DNA of 43,584 bases from Chloroflexota bacterium (GCA_016189905.1 JACPRP010000048.1:1-43584); one strand, 5' to 3'; shown: positions 8,013-16,131, counted from the first letter of the stretch. Numbers and translations are program-made. Notes: generated by a model from the letters alone, not told the origin.

Positions 8013-8924
8013 ATGGAGATAACTAAGGTAAAAAGACCGAGCCTCGATGAATTGAATCTCAGTATCGGTAAGAAGACGCGGCTTTACCGTTTGCTGTACG
8101 AGTATGGCCCCGCGAACGGAACGCTGTTACTCTTGCCCGTCGATCAGGGGCTGGAGCATGGACCGCGTGACTTCTTCGCCAACCCAGACAGTATCAACCC
8201 GGAGTTCCAGCTACGTATCGCGAAGGCCGGCGGCTATTCAGGCATCGTCTTTCACGTTGGCCTGGCACAGAAATATATGAAAGAGTTTGCCGGTCAGGTC
8301 CCGCTGGTATTGAAAATCAACGGAAAGACGGATATCCCCTCTGACCGCCACGCTTTCTCCGGCCAAACGGCATCTGTCGAGGAAGCGGTGCACCTGGGCG
8401 CAGACGCCATAGGATATACACTTTACGTTGGCTCGCCATCTCAGGATAGGGACTTCATTCAGTTTCTTCACATCAGAGACGAGGCGGAGAGGTTTGGTAT
8501 GCCGGTCATCGTCTGGGCGTACCCGAGGGGAGAAGCCATCGATGCCAGGGGCGGTCGTGATGGCCTCTACGCCACCGACTATGCCGCCAGAGTAGCCTGC
8601 GAGCTAGGAGCCGACATCGTCAAGCTCAACGTCCCGAAGTTTCACGAAGAGCTCAACGAGCAGTCGCCCGAGCCGTACAGTCGGCTGCATTACTCAGAGG
8701 AAGAAGCGGTTCGCAAAGTGGTGCGCTCAGCCGGCAGAACCATGGTCCTGTTTGCCGGCGGTGAGAGAGCGAGCGACGAGGAAGTGATGGCGAAGGCAAG
8801 GATGGCGATGGAAGCCGGAGCGACGGGCCTGATCTTCGGACGAAATATGTGGCAGCGCCACTACAGCGACGCTATCAGGATGACCGATAACATCAAGCGG
8901 ATGATGAAGGACTATTCAGCCTAG
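8013..8924 (+). CDS. fbaB: Class I fructose-bisphosphate aldolase (FbaB/archaeal type)
   Basis: The enzyme splits fructose-1,6-bisphosphate into dihydroxyacetone phosphate and glyceraldehyde-3-phosphate (or the reverse in gluconeogenesis) through a Schiff base. The 303-residue TIM barrel belongs to the DeoC/FbaB class. Visible marks are LLPVDQGLEHGP near residue 41 (Asp44), WAYPRGE with Tyr170, and GADIVKLNVPK with the likely Schiff-base Lys204. The phosphate-site region is LFAGGERAS, followed by GATGLIFGRNMWQ. The start at 8013 is set by GGGAGGTGACAAA. It is followed by a Crp/Fnr regulator with its own promoter. A related FbaB-like enzyme of another pathway (for example ADH synthase) is possible but less likely at this motif match. 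Confidence 0.85.
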   Translation: MEITKVKRPSLDELNLSIGKKTRLYRLLYEYGPANGTLLLLPVDQGLEHGPRDFFANPDSINPEFQLRIAKAGGYSGIVFHVGLAQKYMKEFAGQVPLVLKINGKTDIPSDRHAFSGQTASVEEAVHLGADAIGYTLYVGSPSQDRDFIQFLHIRDEAERFGMPVIVWAYPRGEAIDARGGRDGLYATDYAARVACELGADIVKLNVPKFHEELNEQSPEPYSRLHYSEEEAVRKVVRSAGRTMVLFAGGERASDEEVMAKARMAMEAGATGLIFGRNMWQRHYSDAIRMTDNIKRMMKDYSA

Positions 8925-8934
8925 CAATCATTCC

Positions 8935-8963
8935 TTGACAAAATTGTGCAGATTCCCTATTCT
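8935..8963 (+). promoter_or_regulatory. Putative sigma70-type promoter for the Crp/Fnr gene
   Basis: A perfect TTGACA (8935-8940) and TATTCT (8958-8963) are separated by 17 bp, directly after the aldolase stop codon. An AGCGCT palindrome lies close downstream. Confidence 0.65.
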
Positions 8964-9012
8964 TTCATGGTCAGTATTCTAGCGCTAGTTTTCTGTGTAG
9001 TTTGGCGGTGCG

Positions 9013-9690
9013 ATGGTTTTGTGTTCTATGAGCATTGACGAAGGATTTCTGAAGTCGATATCTCTCTTTGCCGGGTTGAGCGACGATTTGCTCGATGCTA
9101 TCGCCCGACGATTGATTACGAAAAGCTTCAACAAAGGGGATATCATTTTTCTGGAATACGCCGCCTGCGAAGGGATTTACTTCGTCAAGTCAGGCCGGGT
9201 GAAAGTGTACAAGACCTCGGCAGAAGGCAAGGAGCAGGTTCTCAGGGTTATGGGCCCCGGCGAATCGTTCAACGACGTTCCGGTCTTCGATGGAGGCCCC
9301 AATCCGGCTAGCGCCGAGGCTATGGAGGCGACGACAGTTTACCTCATCCCCAAGCGAGACCTGCTCAGTCTGGTCGAGGATAACCCCGCGCTAGCTATGG
9401 GTGTGATCAGGAACTTCGGCAGCAGATTGCGTCACTTGACGATGCTCGTGGAAGACCTTTCCTTCAGACATGTGACCAGCCGCTTGGCCAAGGTGCTGCT
9501 GGGGCACGCCGACGCCAAAGCTGAAGGGCACAAGCGACGGTTGACCCAACAAGAAATGGCCTCGATGGTCGGCACCGCCCGCGAGGTGGTCGGCCGGTCC
9601 CTTAAGAATATGGAAGAGCAAGGGATCATTAAGATGGAAGGCCATCGCATCGTCATCCTCGACAAGCAGAAGCTCTCGCAAATGGTCTAG
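9013..9690 (+). CDS. Crp/Fnr-family transcriptional regulator
   Basis: The 225-residue protein has an N-terminal cyclic-nucleotide-binding fold (about residues 12-130, including GRVKVYKTSAEGKEQVLRVM and GPGESFNDVPVFDGGP). A dimerisation helix follows, then a C-terminal Crp-type winged helix (about 150-222) with LTQQEMASMVGTAREVVGRS as the recognition part. It lacks the N-terminal Cys cluster of oxygen-sensing FNR, so its signal is unknown. Crp relatives of this kind often respond to redox, CO/NO or carbon state. The start at 9013 has only a weak ribosome-binding site; an ATG at 9028 is an alternative. It is downstream of the aldolase but has its own promoter. Confidence 0.88.
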   Translation: MVLCSMSIDEGFLKSISLFAGLSDDLLDAIARRLITKSFNKGDIIFLEYAACEGIYFVKSGRVKVYKTSAEGKEQVLRVMGPGESFNDVPVFDGGPNPASAEAMEATTVYLIPKRDLLSLVEDNPALAMGVIRNFGSRLRHLTMLVEDLSFRHVTSRLAKVLLGHADAKAEGHKRRLTQQEMASMVGTAREVVGRSLKNMEEQGIIKMEGHRIVILDKQKLSQMV

Positions 9691-10219
9691 CTGCACCGCC
9701 AGGCGGCTGTTGGCCACGGCCGTTGCAAGACTCGCACCTCCGAAGGCAAGTTAGACTCATATCGTTTGCACAATTCATCCTCTCGGGTCTCAAAACCTTA
9801 TGATGGCCCGCACCAATAGATCGGCCTCTGGGTAGCAAGGTCCATTGTTGACAGGGCCAGTTTCCCAGAGTATATTGCTTGAATCCAGGCGGGACCTTCT
9901 CAATCCTAAACTATATCCTATCGCGTCAACAATCGTCTTCTTTTGGTTCACAAGTTGCCCTTGGCTGCCATGGAGCGAGCGCCATCTCTTAGCACGCTAC
10001 AAGATGGCTAACCGTATAGTAGAAAGCCTCCTGTGCTAAGAAAGGCATATTCAGTTTCGGTAAGCGTGGAAAGCTTCTGCTGACTTATCTGGCATTGGCT
10101 GGATGTATTCAGCATATGACCATCGGGTAGAACCTGCTGTTTCGTGCGCGTGACGCGGGGGAGGAGGATCTTTCTGCCCCTCCCATAAAGCAAAGCAACA
10201 TTAAGAACGGAGGTTGACC
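9691..10219. other. Long leader region of the first receptor gene
   Basis: This 529-bp stretch has no convincing gene. It holds a strong promoter at 9848-9876 and then a predicted leader of about 335 nt before the receptor gene. Open frames here (for example 9845-10039) show no ribosome-binding site or family motif. Confidence 0.55.
9848..9876 (+). promoter_or_regulatory. Strong putative promoter for receptor gene 1
   Basis: A perfect TTGACA (9848-9853) and TATATT (9871-9876) are separated by 17 bp. The flanks (ATTG before the -35, AGAG before the -10 and a G after it) match the promoter of receptor gene 2 at 11535-11563, so the two share ancestry. Confidence 0.7.
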
Positions 10220-11254
10220 ATGGGACGCTGGATGACAAAGTGGGCATCGTTGATGGGGATTCTGGCACTGGGTCTGGGACTTGCGGTGGCGTGTACCCAG
10301 GGACCCACGAACGCCTCGCCACAGGAGTTCTATCGAGGCAAGACCGTCACCTGGATAGTGTCGAGCGATGCAGGGACTAGCTCAGACTTGCTGGCCCGCG
10401 CCATCGCTCCATATCTGGCCGAGGAAACCGGCGCCACCGTCAAGGTGGACAACATGGGCACTGACGAGGGCAGTAACTGGGTATACAATGAGGCCAAGAA
10501 GGATGGGCTAACCTTCATCCACAAGAGCACCGGCGCGCTTACGGCCAACGATATCTTGCAGGCGCCCGGCACGGAGTATGAAGTAGAGAAATACCTTTAT
10601 ATCGCAGACGTGGATGAAGGAATAAGAATTATGGCAGTGTCTCCCGATCTTGCTAACAAGACGCTGGAGGAACTCCGCAAGATGAAAGGGTTGAAGGCCG
10701 GCGGCACTTCGGCAAAAGGGTCCATCGCGATCAGTGGGGCCGTGGTAAGCGAGGTCCTGGGGCTCGACGCCAAGGTCATCACCGGGTACAGTGGCAGCGG
10801 TAAAGTGGCGCTCGCCACCAAGCAGCGTGAGCTGGACTTCTATGTCATATCGGATACCTCGGCAAAGATGGCCGAAGATGATGGCATGGTGGTCAGTTTT
10901 CTATCCCCGAACGATCAGCGAAGCGAGGCGCTGCCCAACGTGCCGACGATGTACGAGCTTGGCGTAAAGGTTCCGAAGGACCTGGAGGGTGCGCTAGAGT
11001 TCGTTTTGGCATCGGGACAGGCTCTCGCGCTACCACCGGGCACACCCGCCGACAGGGTCGAGTATCTGAGAAAGATTTTCGATAAGTTAGAGACTAACAA
11101 AGAGCTGCAGAGCACTCTGTCAAAACTGAAGGGAGCTCAGGCCTCCTTTATGTCGGGTAAGGATTTGCAGGACAAGATTGTCAAGATGAAGGCAGACAAG
11201 GAGCTGGCCGGGAAGCTCAACACGATATTCGACAAGCGTAAGGCCGTTCAGTAG
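10220..11254 (+). CDS. Tripartite tricarboxylate-type receptor lipoprotein 1 (Bug family)
   Basis: An extracytoplasmic solute receptor of the Bug/TctC type, which captures carboxylic acids for a TctAB membrane transporter. A lipoprotein signal ends at Cys25 (GLAVAC). The mature part shows YRGKTVTWIVSSDAG, the Bug-like segment IAPYLAEETGATVKVDNMGTD, and LPNVPTMYELGVKVPKD near the C-terminal third. The length of 344 residues is normal for the family. The ATG at 10220 has CGGAGG 6 nt upstream; an in-frame TTG at 10214 is less likely. It is most similar to receptor 2 (11818), probably about three quarters identical by eye. No tctA or tctB membrane genes occur in the window, so the partner is elsewhere. 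The ligand is unknown; a UbiD gene nearby hints at aromatic acids. Confidence 0.8.
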   Translation: MGRWMTKWASLMGILALGLGLAVACTQGPTNASPQEFYRGKTVTWIVSSDAGTSSDLLARAIAPYLAEETGATVKVDNMGTDEGSNWVYNEAKKDGLTFIHKSTGALTANDILQAPGTEYEVEKYLYIADVDEGIRIMAVSPDLANKTLEELRKMKGLKAGGTSAKGSIAISGAVVSEVLGLDAKVITGYSGSGKVALATKQRELDFYVISDTSAKMAEDDGMVVSFLSPNDQRSEALPNVPTMYELGVKVPKDLEGALEFVLASGQALALPPGTPADRVEYLRKIFDKLETNKELQSTLSKLKGAQASFMSGKDLQDKIVKMKADKELAGKLNTIFDKRKAVQ

Positions 11255-11291
11255 CCCAAGTACCGACGCAAAGAAAGAACCCCTAAACAGC

Positions 11292-11329
11292 CAATCTGCG
11301 CTGGTTGGCATACCGACCAGCGCAGATTG
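11292..11329 (+). terminator. Hairpin after receptor gene 1
   Basis: Perfect 14-bp arms (11292-11305 and 11316-11329, CAATCTGCGCTGGT and complement) surround a 10-nt loop, 37 nt past the stop codon. No T-run follows, so it may be a stability hairpin rather than a classic intrinsic terminator. Confidence 0.55.
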
Positions 11330-11351
11330 TGTCACAAATGCTGCTTGCTCT

Positions 11352-11379
11352 TCAATCGCGGTCGCTCAATCGCGGTCGC
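11352..11379. repeat. 14-bp tandem duplication
   Basis: TCAATCGCGGTCGC occurs twice head to tail (11352-11365 and 11366-11379) next to the edge of the proline dehydrogenase fragment. It may mark the recombination event that left the fragment. Confidence 0.7.
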
Positions 11380-11384
11380 AATCA

Positions 11385-11493
11385 TAGCATCGACATCGGG
11401 CTTGGCCTGGCTGTAGCGATGTCCACGTTGCGACGACCAGCACGCAGCGCCCTTAACGAGCTGGATAGTGCGCTCGGTGGAATCCAAGCCTTC
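11385..11493 (-). pseudogene. Fragment of a proline dehydrogenase gene
   Basis: The minus strand of about 11401-11493 aligns with the internal part of the intact proline dehydrogenase gene at 13451-13538. It encodes DSTERTIQ as in the intact protein and, in a shifted frame, LRAGRRNVDIA against LRASYDNVGIA. The spacing between two shared anchors is 51 bp here and 50 bp in the intact gene, so there is a frameshift. Similarity may extend to about 11385 with gaps. No start, stop or other domain is left. It is a decayed partial duplicate or the remnant of a second paralog. Confidence 0.65.
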
Positions 11494-11534
11494 TAAATAC
11501 CGTGTGACCTATCGACCGCTTTATCGCCTTATTG

Positions 11535-11563
11535 TTGACAGTGTTCATCGCGAAGAGTATATT
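11535..11563 (+). promoter_or_regulatory. Strong putative promoter for receptor gene 2
   Basis: A perfect TTGACA (11535-11540) and TATATT (11558-11563) are separated by 17 bp. The flanks are shared with the promoter at 9848-9876. A leader of about 245 nt follows. Confidence 0.7.
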
Positions 11564-11747
11564 GTTCGGTGTTTACACGTGGGCGGAACCGTCAAAGCCC
11601 TGGCGGACCGACGTTCGCCTTGTTGACCTACACAAGACGTCGCAAAGTAATTTCGCGCACCGTACTGCCAGAACATCTAGCACAGGCTGACCGAGTTTGG
11701 CCTGCGGCCACAGGGTAAGACCTAGCGTTTTTCACATGTGTGAGACG

Positions 11748-11768
11748 GGACAGAAGCATCTTCTGTCC
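11748..11768 (+). promoter_or_regulatory. Hairpin in the leader of receptor gene 2
   Basis: Perfect 9-bp arms GGACAGAAG and CTTCTGTCC with a 3-nt loop are followed by a short T-rich run (CTCTTTG), 50 nt before the start codon. The position and shape would suit an attenuator or a leader stem that controls translation. No ligand-binding domain was recognised. Confidence 0.45.
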
Positions 11769-11817
11769 TCTTTGAATAATTGCGAAGAGCGACATCAGTA
11801 AACAACGGAGGTTCACT

Positions 11818-12852
11818 GTGGGAGGTCGAATGACCAGTCAGACACTGGCGATCGGGGTTCTGGCGTTGGTCCTGGGGCTTATGGTGGCGTGTTCCCAGGG
11901 ACCCACAAACATCTCGCCAGAGGAGTTCTATCGGGGCAAGACGGTCAACTGGATAGTGTCGAGCGATGCAGGGACTAACGCGGACCTGCAGGCCCGCATC
12001 ATCGCTCCATATCTGGCTAGGGAAATCGGCGCCACCATCAAGGTCGACAACATGGGCACCGACGAGGGCGATAACTGGGTCTACACTGAAGCGAAGAAGG
12101 ACGGGCTAACCTTCGTCCACAAGAGCACCGGCGCGCTGATGTCCAACGATATCTTGAAGGCGCCAGGCGTGCTGTACGAGGCGGAGAAGTTCGAATACAT
12201 ATCGGACGTGGATCCGACGCTAAGAATGATGTCGGTGTATCCCGATTCTCCCTATAAGACGCTGGACGCATTCCGCAAGGCCAAAGGGCTGAAGGCCGGC
12301 GGCACCTCGGCGAAAGGATCCATCGCGATCAGCGGGGCGGTGCTAAGCGAGGTCCTGGGGCTCGACGCCAAGGTCATCACTGGATACAGTGGCAGCAGTA
12401 GAGTGGCGCTCGCCACCAAGCAGGGTGAGGTCGACTTCTTTGTCGTATCGGATACCTCGGCGAAGCTAGCCCAGGATGATGGCATGGTGGTCAATCTGTT
12501 AACCCCCAACGAACAGCGAAGCGAGGCGCTGCCGGACGTGCCGACGATGTACGAGCTTGGCGTGAAGGTTCCGAAAGACCTGGAGGGTGCGCTTGAGTTC
12601 GTTCTGGCATCGGGACAGGCTCTCGCGTTTCCACCGGGCACGCCCGCCGATAGGACCGAGTATATGAGAAAGGTCTTCGATAAGCTGGGAACCGACAAAG
12701 TGGTGCAGGCTGATCTGACGAAATTGAAGGGAGCTCCAACCTTCTTTATGTCGGGCAAAGAGGTGCAAGACAAGATCGCTAAGATGAAGGGCGACAAGGA
12801 ACTGGCCACCAAGCTCGACACGATATTCAACAAGCACAAGGCAGTTCAGTAG
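11818..12852 (+). CDS. Tripartite tricarboxylate-type receptor lipoprotein 2 (Bug family)
   Basis: A close paralog of receptor 1, 344 residues long with a lipobox ending at Cys25 (LMVAC). It has the same landmarks: YRGKTVNWIVSSDAG, VDNMGTDEGDNW, AGGTSAKGSIAISGA and LPDVPTMYELGVKV. The start is a GTG at 11818 behind CGGAGG. Differences from receptor 1 cluster at residues 120-135 and in the last 60 residues, while the central ligand-binding lobe is nearly the same, so ligands are probably related. It has its own promoter and leader and ends in a perfect 30-bp palindrome shared with the convergent proline dehydrogenase gene. The membrane partners are not in the window. Confidence 0.8.
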   Translation: MGGRMTSQTLAIGVLALVLGLMVACSQGPTNISPEEFYRGKTVNWIVSSDAGTNADLQARIIAPYLAREIGATIKVDNMGTDEGDNWVYTEAKKDGLTFVHKSTGALMSNDILKAPGVLYEAEKFEYISDVDPTLRMMSVYPDSPYKTLDAFRKAKGLKAGGTSAKGSIAISGAVLSEVLGLDAKVITGYSGSSRVALATKQGEVDFFVVSDTSAKLAQDDGMVVNLLTPNEQRSEALPDVPTMYELGVKVPKDLEGALEFVLASGQALAFPPGTPADRTEYMRKVFDKLGTDKVVQADLTKLKGAPTFFMSGKEVQDKIAKMKGDKELATKLDTIFNKHKAVQ

Positions 12853-12886
12853 CTTCGTTTATCTACACAACAGGCGAATAATCAAC

Positions 12887-12950
12887 GGGGGCGCGTTCAA
12901 CACGGGGGCATCCTTCCGCAGAAGGATGCCCCCGTGTTGAACGCGCCCCC
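12887..12950. terminator. 30-bp-arm perfect palindrome between convergent genes
   Basis: Two perfect 30-bp arms (12887-12916 and 12921-12950) surround a 4-nt CGCA loop. The apex reads TCCTTC-CGCA-GAAGGA and the stem contains CGTTCAACACGG. It lies between the convergent receptor 2 and proline dehydrogenase genes and would fold in transcripts from both strands, so it probably acts as a two-way terminator. It also belongs to a modular repeat family in this window. Confidence 0.8.
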
Positions 12951-12977
12951 CGGGCCCCTATCCTGGATGTTTTCAAG

Positions 12978-13931
12978 TCAGCGCGACGCCCCCTTGAGGC
13001 CCATTCGCTTTTTAGCCCGCATCTCGGTGATCACCGCTTTCAGCAGGAACAGTAAATTCGCCGGCCGCTCGGCCAATCGTCGCATCAGGTAAGGATACCA
13101 CTGCTCCCCATACGGGATATAGACCCGAACACGGTGGCCATCGCGAACCAGTTTCGCCTGGAGGTCTCGCCTTATCCCATAAAGCATCTGGAACTCGAAC
13201 GCCTCATTGCTCAAACCCCTGGCGCTGGCTATCTCTATGGCGTGGTTGAGCATCTTTTCATCGTGGCTCGCGATGGCATGGTAATGACCGCTGGAGAGCA
13301 GCACCTCGGTCAGGCGCTTGAAGTTATTGTCGACGTCCCGCTTATGCGGAAAGGCGACGTCGGCTCCCTCGTTATATGCCCCCTTGCACAGCCGCACTGT
13401 GCCGCCAATCGCTATTAAGGCCTCGACATCCGCTTTGCTTCGGTAGAGATAGGCTTGAATGGCTATGCCCACGTTGTCATAACTGGCGCGCAGTTTCTTA
13501 TAGATCTGGATGGTGCGTTCGGTGGAATCCGAGCCCTCCATATCCATCCAGACAAAGTTGTTGTGCTGCGCCGCCCGCTCCACCACCCGCTCGCAGTTAT
13601 CGTAACAGAGATCGTCGCCAAGCTCCAGACCCATCTGCGACGGCTTGAAGGATACCTGGGTCTCGACGCCGGCGCCGACAATTCGATCCAACATATCCAG
13701 ATAAGTGCTCGCCGCCTGGGCTGCCTGTGCCTCGTTCGTCACGTGCTCGCCCAGATAGTCGAGCTCAGCGGCCGCGCCGCGCCGGGTCAACTCCGCGGCG
13801 GCACTCATCGCCTCGCCAATAGTTTCTCCGGCGACGAAGCGCGATGCGAACTGCTTCCCGAATCCGCTTCGGATAAGCAGCCGCCGTAGCGTCTCGTTCG
13901 GTGCCAGAGCCAAAAATATCGTTCTCCACAT
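12978..13931 (-). CDS. Proline dehydrogenase (monofunctional, FAD-dependent)
   Basis: The enzyme oxidises proline to pyrroline-5-carboxylate, passing electrons to FAD and then to quinones at the membrane. The 317-residue protein is one beta/alpha barrel of the PRODH type, without the dehydrogenase half of PutA. Marks seen are DYLGEHVTN, VSFKPSQMGL, VWMDMEGSDSTERT, VRLCKGAY, IASHDEKML, FEFQMLYGIR and the substrate helix YIPYGEQWYPYLMRRLAERP near the C terminus. The ATG at 13931 has AAGGA 7 nt upstream. No P5C dehydrogenase gene is in the window. A frameshifted fragment of a similar gene sits at about 11385-11493. Confidence 0.93.
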   Translation of the reverse strand: MWRTIFLALAPNETLRRLLIRSGFGKQFASRFVAGETIGEAMSAAAELTRRGAAAELDYLGEHVTNEAQAAQAASTYLDMLDRIVGAGVETQVSFKPSQMGLELGDDLCYDNCERVVERAAQHNNFVWMDMEGSDSTERTIQIYKKLRASYDNVGIAIQAYLYRSKADVEALIAIGGTVRLCKGAYNEGADVAFPHKRDVDNNFKRLTEVLLSSGHYHAIASHDEKMLNHAIEIASARGLSNEAFEFQMLYGIRRDLQAKLVRDGHRVRVYIPYGEQWYPYLMRRLAERPANLLFLLKAVITEMRAKKRMGLKGASR

Positions 13932-14110
13932 CCACGGATCCTTCTTGCCGCACCACCACTTCGCGCGGTGCAGCGTTTCCTCGTCGTCTTTACAGGTGCG
14001 TTATCAAGACACCTCATATCCTCAGTTTACAGCCGCCTGAAGGCTTGCGCAAGTGTTTGCGGCAGCTATTTCTTCGTCCTCAAGGGGCGAAGAAAGGTTA
14101 CATTGCCGCG

Positions 14111-14139
14111 TTGACAGTCGAGCGATTAGGTGCTATAAG
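14111..14139 (+). promoter_or_regulatory. Strong putative promoter for the UbiD-family gene
   Basis: A perfect TTGACA (14111-14116) and TATAAG (14134-14139) are separated by 17 bp, about 65 nt before the UbiD start codon. Confidence 0.7.
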
Positions 14140-14207
14140 TCGGTTGGACAACTGCGCGCTTGTCAGAATCACGAAGGTCGCCGGAGTAGCGACGGGAGGT
14201 GGAGGGA

Positions 14208-15797
14208 ATGGCCTACTACAAGGATCTGCGAGAGTACATCCGCTTCCTCGAGGCACACGACAAGCTCATTAGGATCAGGAGAGAGACAAACAAGGATACG
14301 GAGCTGATGGCCCTCGTTCGCTGGGAGTTCCGCGGGCTCCCCGAGCACGAAAGAAAGGCCTTTCTGTTCGAGAACGTGACCGACGTAAAGGGCAAGAAGT
14401 ATCGCGGGCAGGTGCTGGTCGCTTCGCATGCGGCCTCCAAGGAGGTTTATGCCCTGGCGATGGCCACCGAGCCTACGCGCGAGCATATAATGAGCAAGTG
14501 GGAGGAGGCTCAGCTCCATCCCACGAAACCGGTTATAGTCGCCTCTGGGTCTTGCCAGGAGGAGGTGCACATCGGCGACAGCCTGCTGGAGCACGGAGGG
14601 TTAGAGGAGTTCGCGATTCCTAATTCGACCCCAGGCTTCGATAACGCCCCCTATTTCTCGGCCGGCAACTGGATCTCGAAGGACCCAGACACAGGCATAG
14701 GCAACGTGGGCAACTATCGGACTATGGTGAAAAGCCCGACGAGGGTGGGAGTATGCGCCCCCGCGCTCAAGGGTCTGCGCCAGCACTGGCAGAAATACAA
14801 GAATCGTGGGCTGCCGCTTCCGGCCGCCGTGGTCATCGGCCCAACACCCAACGTGGGACTGGTGGCGGTCACTCAGGTTCCCCATGGCGTCGACGAGCTC
14901 GAGATCGCCGGCAGCATCGCCGGCGAGCCCGTGGAGCTGGTGAAGTGCAAGACGATAGACCTCGAAGTTCCCGCCACGGCCGAGATCGTCATCGAGGGCG
15001 AAATCCCGACCGATGCCCTCGAGCGAGAGGGACCGTTTGGCGAGTTCACCGGCTACATCGGCATCGCCGGTCCTAACCTGTTCTTCAATGTCAAGTGCAT
15101 CACCCATCGCCAGCAGCCGATATGGAATGCCTATCTTAGCCAGTTCCCGGCGAGCGAAAGCAGCCTAATGGCGCAGATGGGGGCAGAGGCCTCGCACTAC
15201 AAGTTATTGAAACATGACCTGGGCATCGACAGCGTCGCGGACGTAGCCTTCCATCCAGAGAGCGGCGGACGCATGGTGTGCGTCATAAGCATGAAGAACA
15301 GCACTACCCCCCAGGTCTGGCAGGCCATGTACGGGATCTGTGCCAAGACCACCAACTATTCCAAGATCGTCATCGCCGTCGACGACGACGTCGATCCGCG
15401 AGATATGGATTCCGTCGCCTGGGCGTTATGCTACCGCATGCAGCCACATCGTGACCTACAAATTGCGCAAGGCAAAACCGCCGGCCTGGACCCATCGGCC
15501 GTTCCGCCTGGCGAGAAATTCAAGCTGACGACGCGCCCACCCACGTCCTCCCTATTGATCGATGCCACGAGGAAATGGGGATATCCACCAACGTCCCTGC
15601 CGGCGAAGCGGTTCATGGAGCGAGCCCGACAGATATGGGAAGAAGAAGGGCTTCCGCCATTAACGCCGAAGATGCCTTGGTACGGCTCGTCGCTCGGTTA
15701 CTGGCCGGACGAGATCGCGGAAGAAGCGGAGCTTGCCCTCCGAGGCGAGCATTATGTAACCGGTGAGAAGCTGGCCAGGAATCGGATCAGGGTATGA
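14208..15797 (+). CDS. UbiD-family decarboxylase
   Basis: UbiD enzymes use prenylated FMN to (de)carboxylate aromatic or unsaturated acids. The 529-residue protein is of normal length. The active-site region EREGPFGEFTGY (about residues 272-283) keeps the family glutamates, and the conserved GPTPNVGLVAVTQVP precedes it. SQFPASESS and VDDDVDPRDMDSVAWAL follow. The start at 14208 has GGAGGTGGAG upstream; an in-frame GTG at 14199 overlaps that site. The last 45 residues are almost the same as the C terminus of the partial UbiD gene at 43446. UbiX/PadR-type prenyltransferase genes, needed for the cofactor, are not in the window. The neighbourhood of carboxylate receptors suggests an aromatic-acid substrate, which is inference. 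Confidence 0.9.
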   Translation: MAYYKDLREYIRFLEAHDKLIRIRRETNKDTELMALVRWEFRGLPEHERKAFLFENVTDVKGKKYRGQVLVASHAASKEVYALAMATEPTREHIMSKWEEAQLHPTKPVIVASGSCQEEVHIGDSLLEHGGLEEFAIPNSTPGFDNAPYFSAGNWISKDPDTGIGNVGNYRTMVKSPTRVGVCAPALKGLRQHWQKYKNRGLPLPAAVVIGPTPNVGLVAVTQVPHGVDELEIAGSIAGEPVELVKCKTIDLEVPATAEIVIEGEIPTDALEREGPFGEFTGYIGIAGPNLFFNVKCITHRQQPIWNAYLSQFPASESSLMAQMGAEASHYKLLKHDLGIDSVADVAFHPESGGRMVCVISMKNSTTPQVWQAMYGICAKTTNYSKIVIAVDDDVDPRDMDSVAWALCYRMQPHRDLQIAQGKTAGLDPSAVPPGEKFKLTTRPPTSSLLIDATRKWGYPPTSLPAKRFMERARQIWEEEGLPPLTPKMPWYGSSLGYWPDEIAEEAELALRGEHYVTGEKLARNRIRV

Positions 15798-15831
15798 TCG
15801 GGCCTGGTGAGCACCCTCGCCCAGCTTCGTC

Positions 15832-15857
15832 AATAGTTTGCGTTTGAGCGTGGCCGC
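15832..15857. repeat. Distant copy of the TTTGC-repeat arm
   Basis: AATAGTTTGCGTTT followed by GTGGC matches the left-arm pattern of the element at 6787-6878 and the copy at 5861-5890. One arm only, just upstream of a promoter. Confidence 0.35.
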
Positions 15858-15867
15858 TTGCCTTATA

Positions 15868-15896
15868 TTGACTGTACCGCCTGACTGTAGTATAGT
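15868..15896 (+). promoter_or_regulatory. Putative promoter for receptor gene 3
   Basis: TTGACT (15868-15873) and TATAGT (15891-15896) are separated by 17 bp, giving a leader of about 230 nt, as with the other two receptor genes. Confidence 0.6.
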
Positions 15897-16131
15897 GTGC
15901 TCAATCAGGCACGAAATCGCTACAATTTTCTCCGCCACAGAGCAATCCACCTGGTTCTCGAAAGTCTTCGAGAGCCGGCAGCCAATAGTCACACGTAACT
16001 TGTCTTGCATCGATACGCAGCGTCCAGGCCTTGACGAAGAGGCACGACCGGTCATCTCATTTCATCGAGCCACGGAAGACCTATCCGTTTGCAGAGAAGA
16101 ATTTTGACTGAGAGAAAGGGGGCTGACAACA

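Larger units (their letters stand above)
11255..11817. other. Region between receptor genes 1 and 2
   Basis: This 563-bp stretch holds, in order: the hairpin at 11292-11329, a 14-bp tandem duplication (11352-11379), a decayed proline dehydrogenase fragment (about 11385-11493), a promoter (11535-11563) and a structured leader for receptor gene 2. No intact gene was found. Confidence 0.6.
15798..16131. other. Region between UbiD and receptor gene 3
   Basis: This 334-bp stretch has no convincing gene. It holds a repeat copy at 15832-15857, a promoter at 15868-15896 and a leader of about 230 nt. Open frames on both strands lack ribosome-binding sites and known motifs. Confidence 0.55.
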
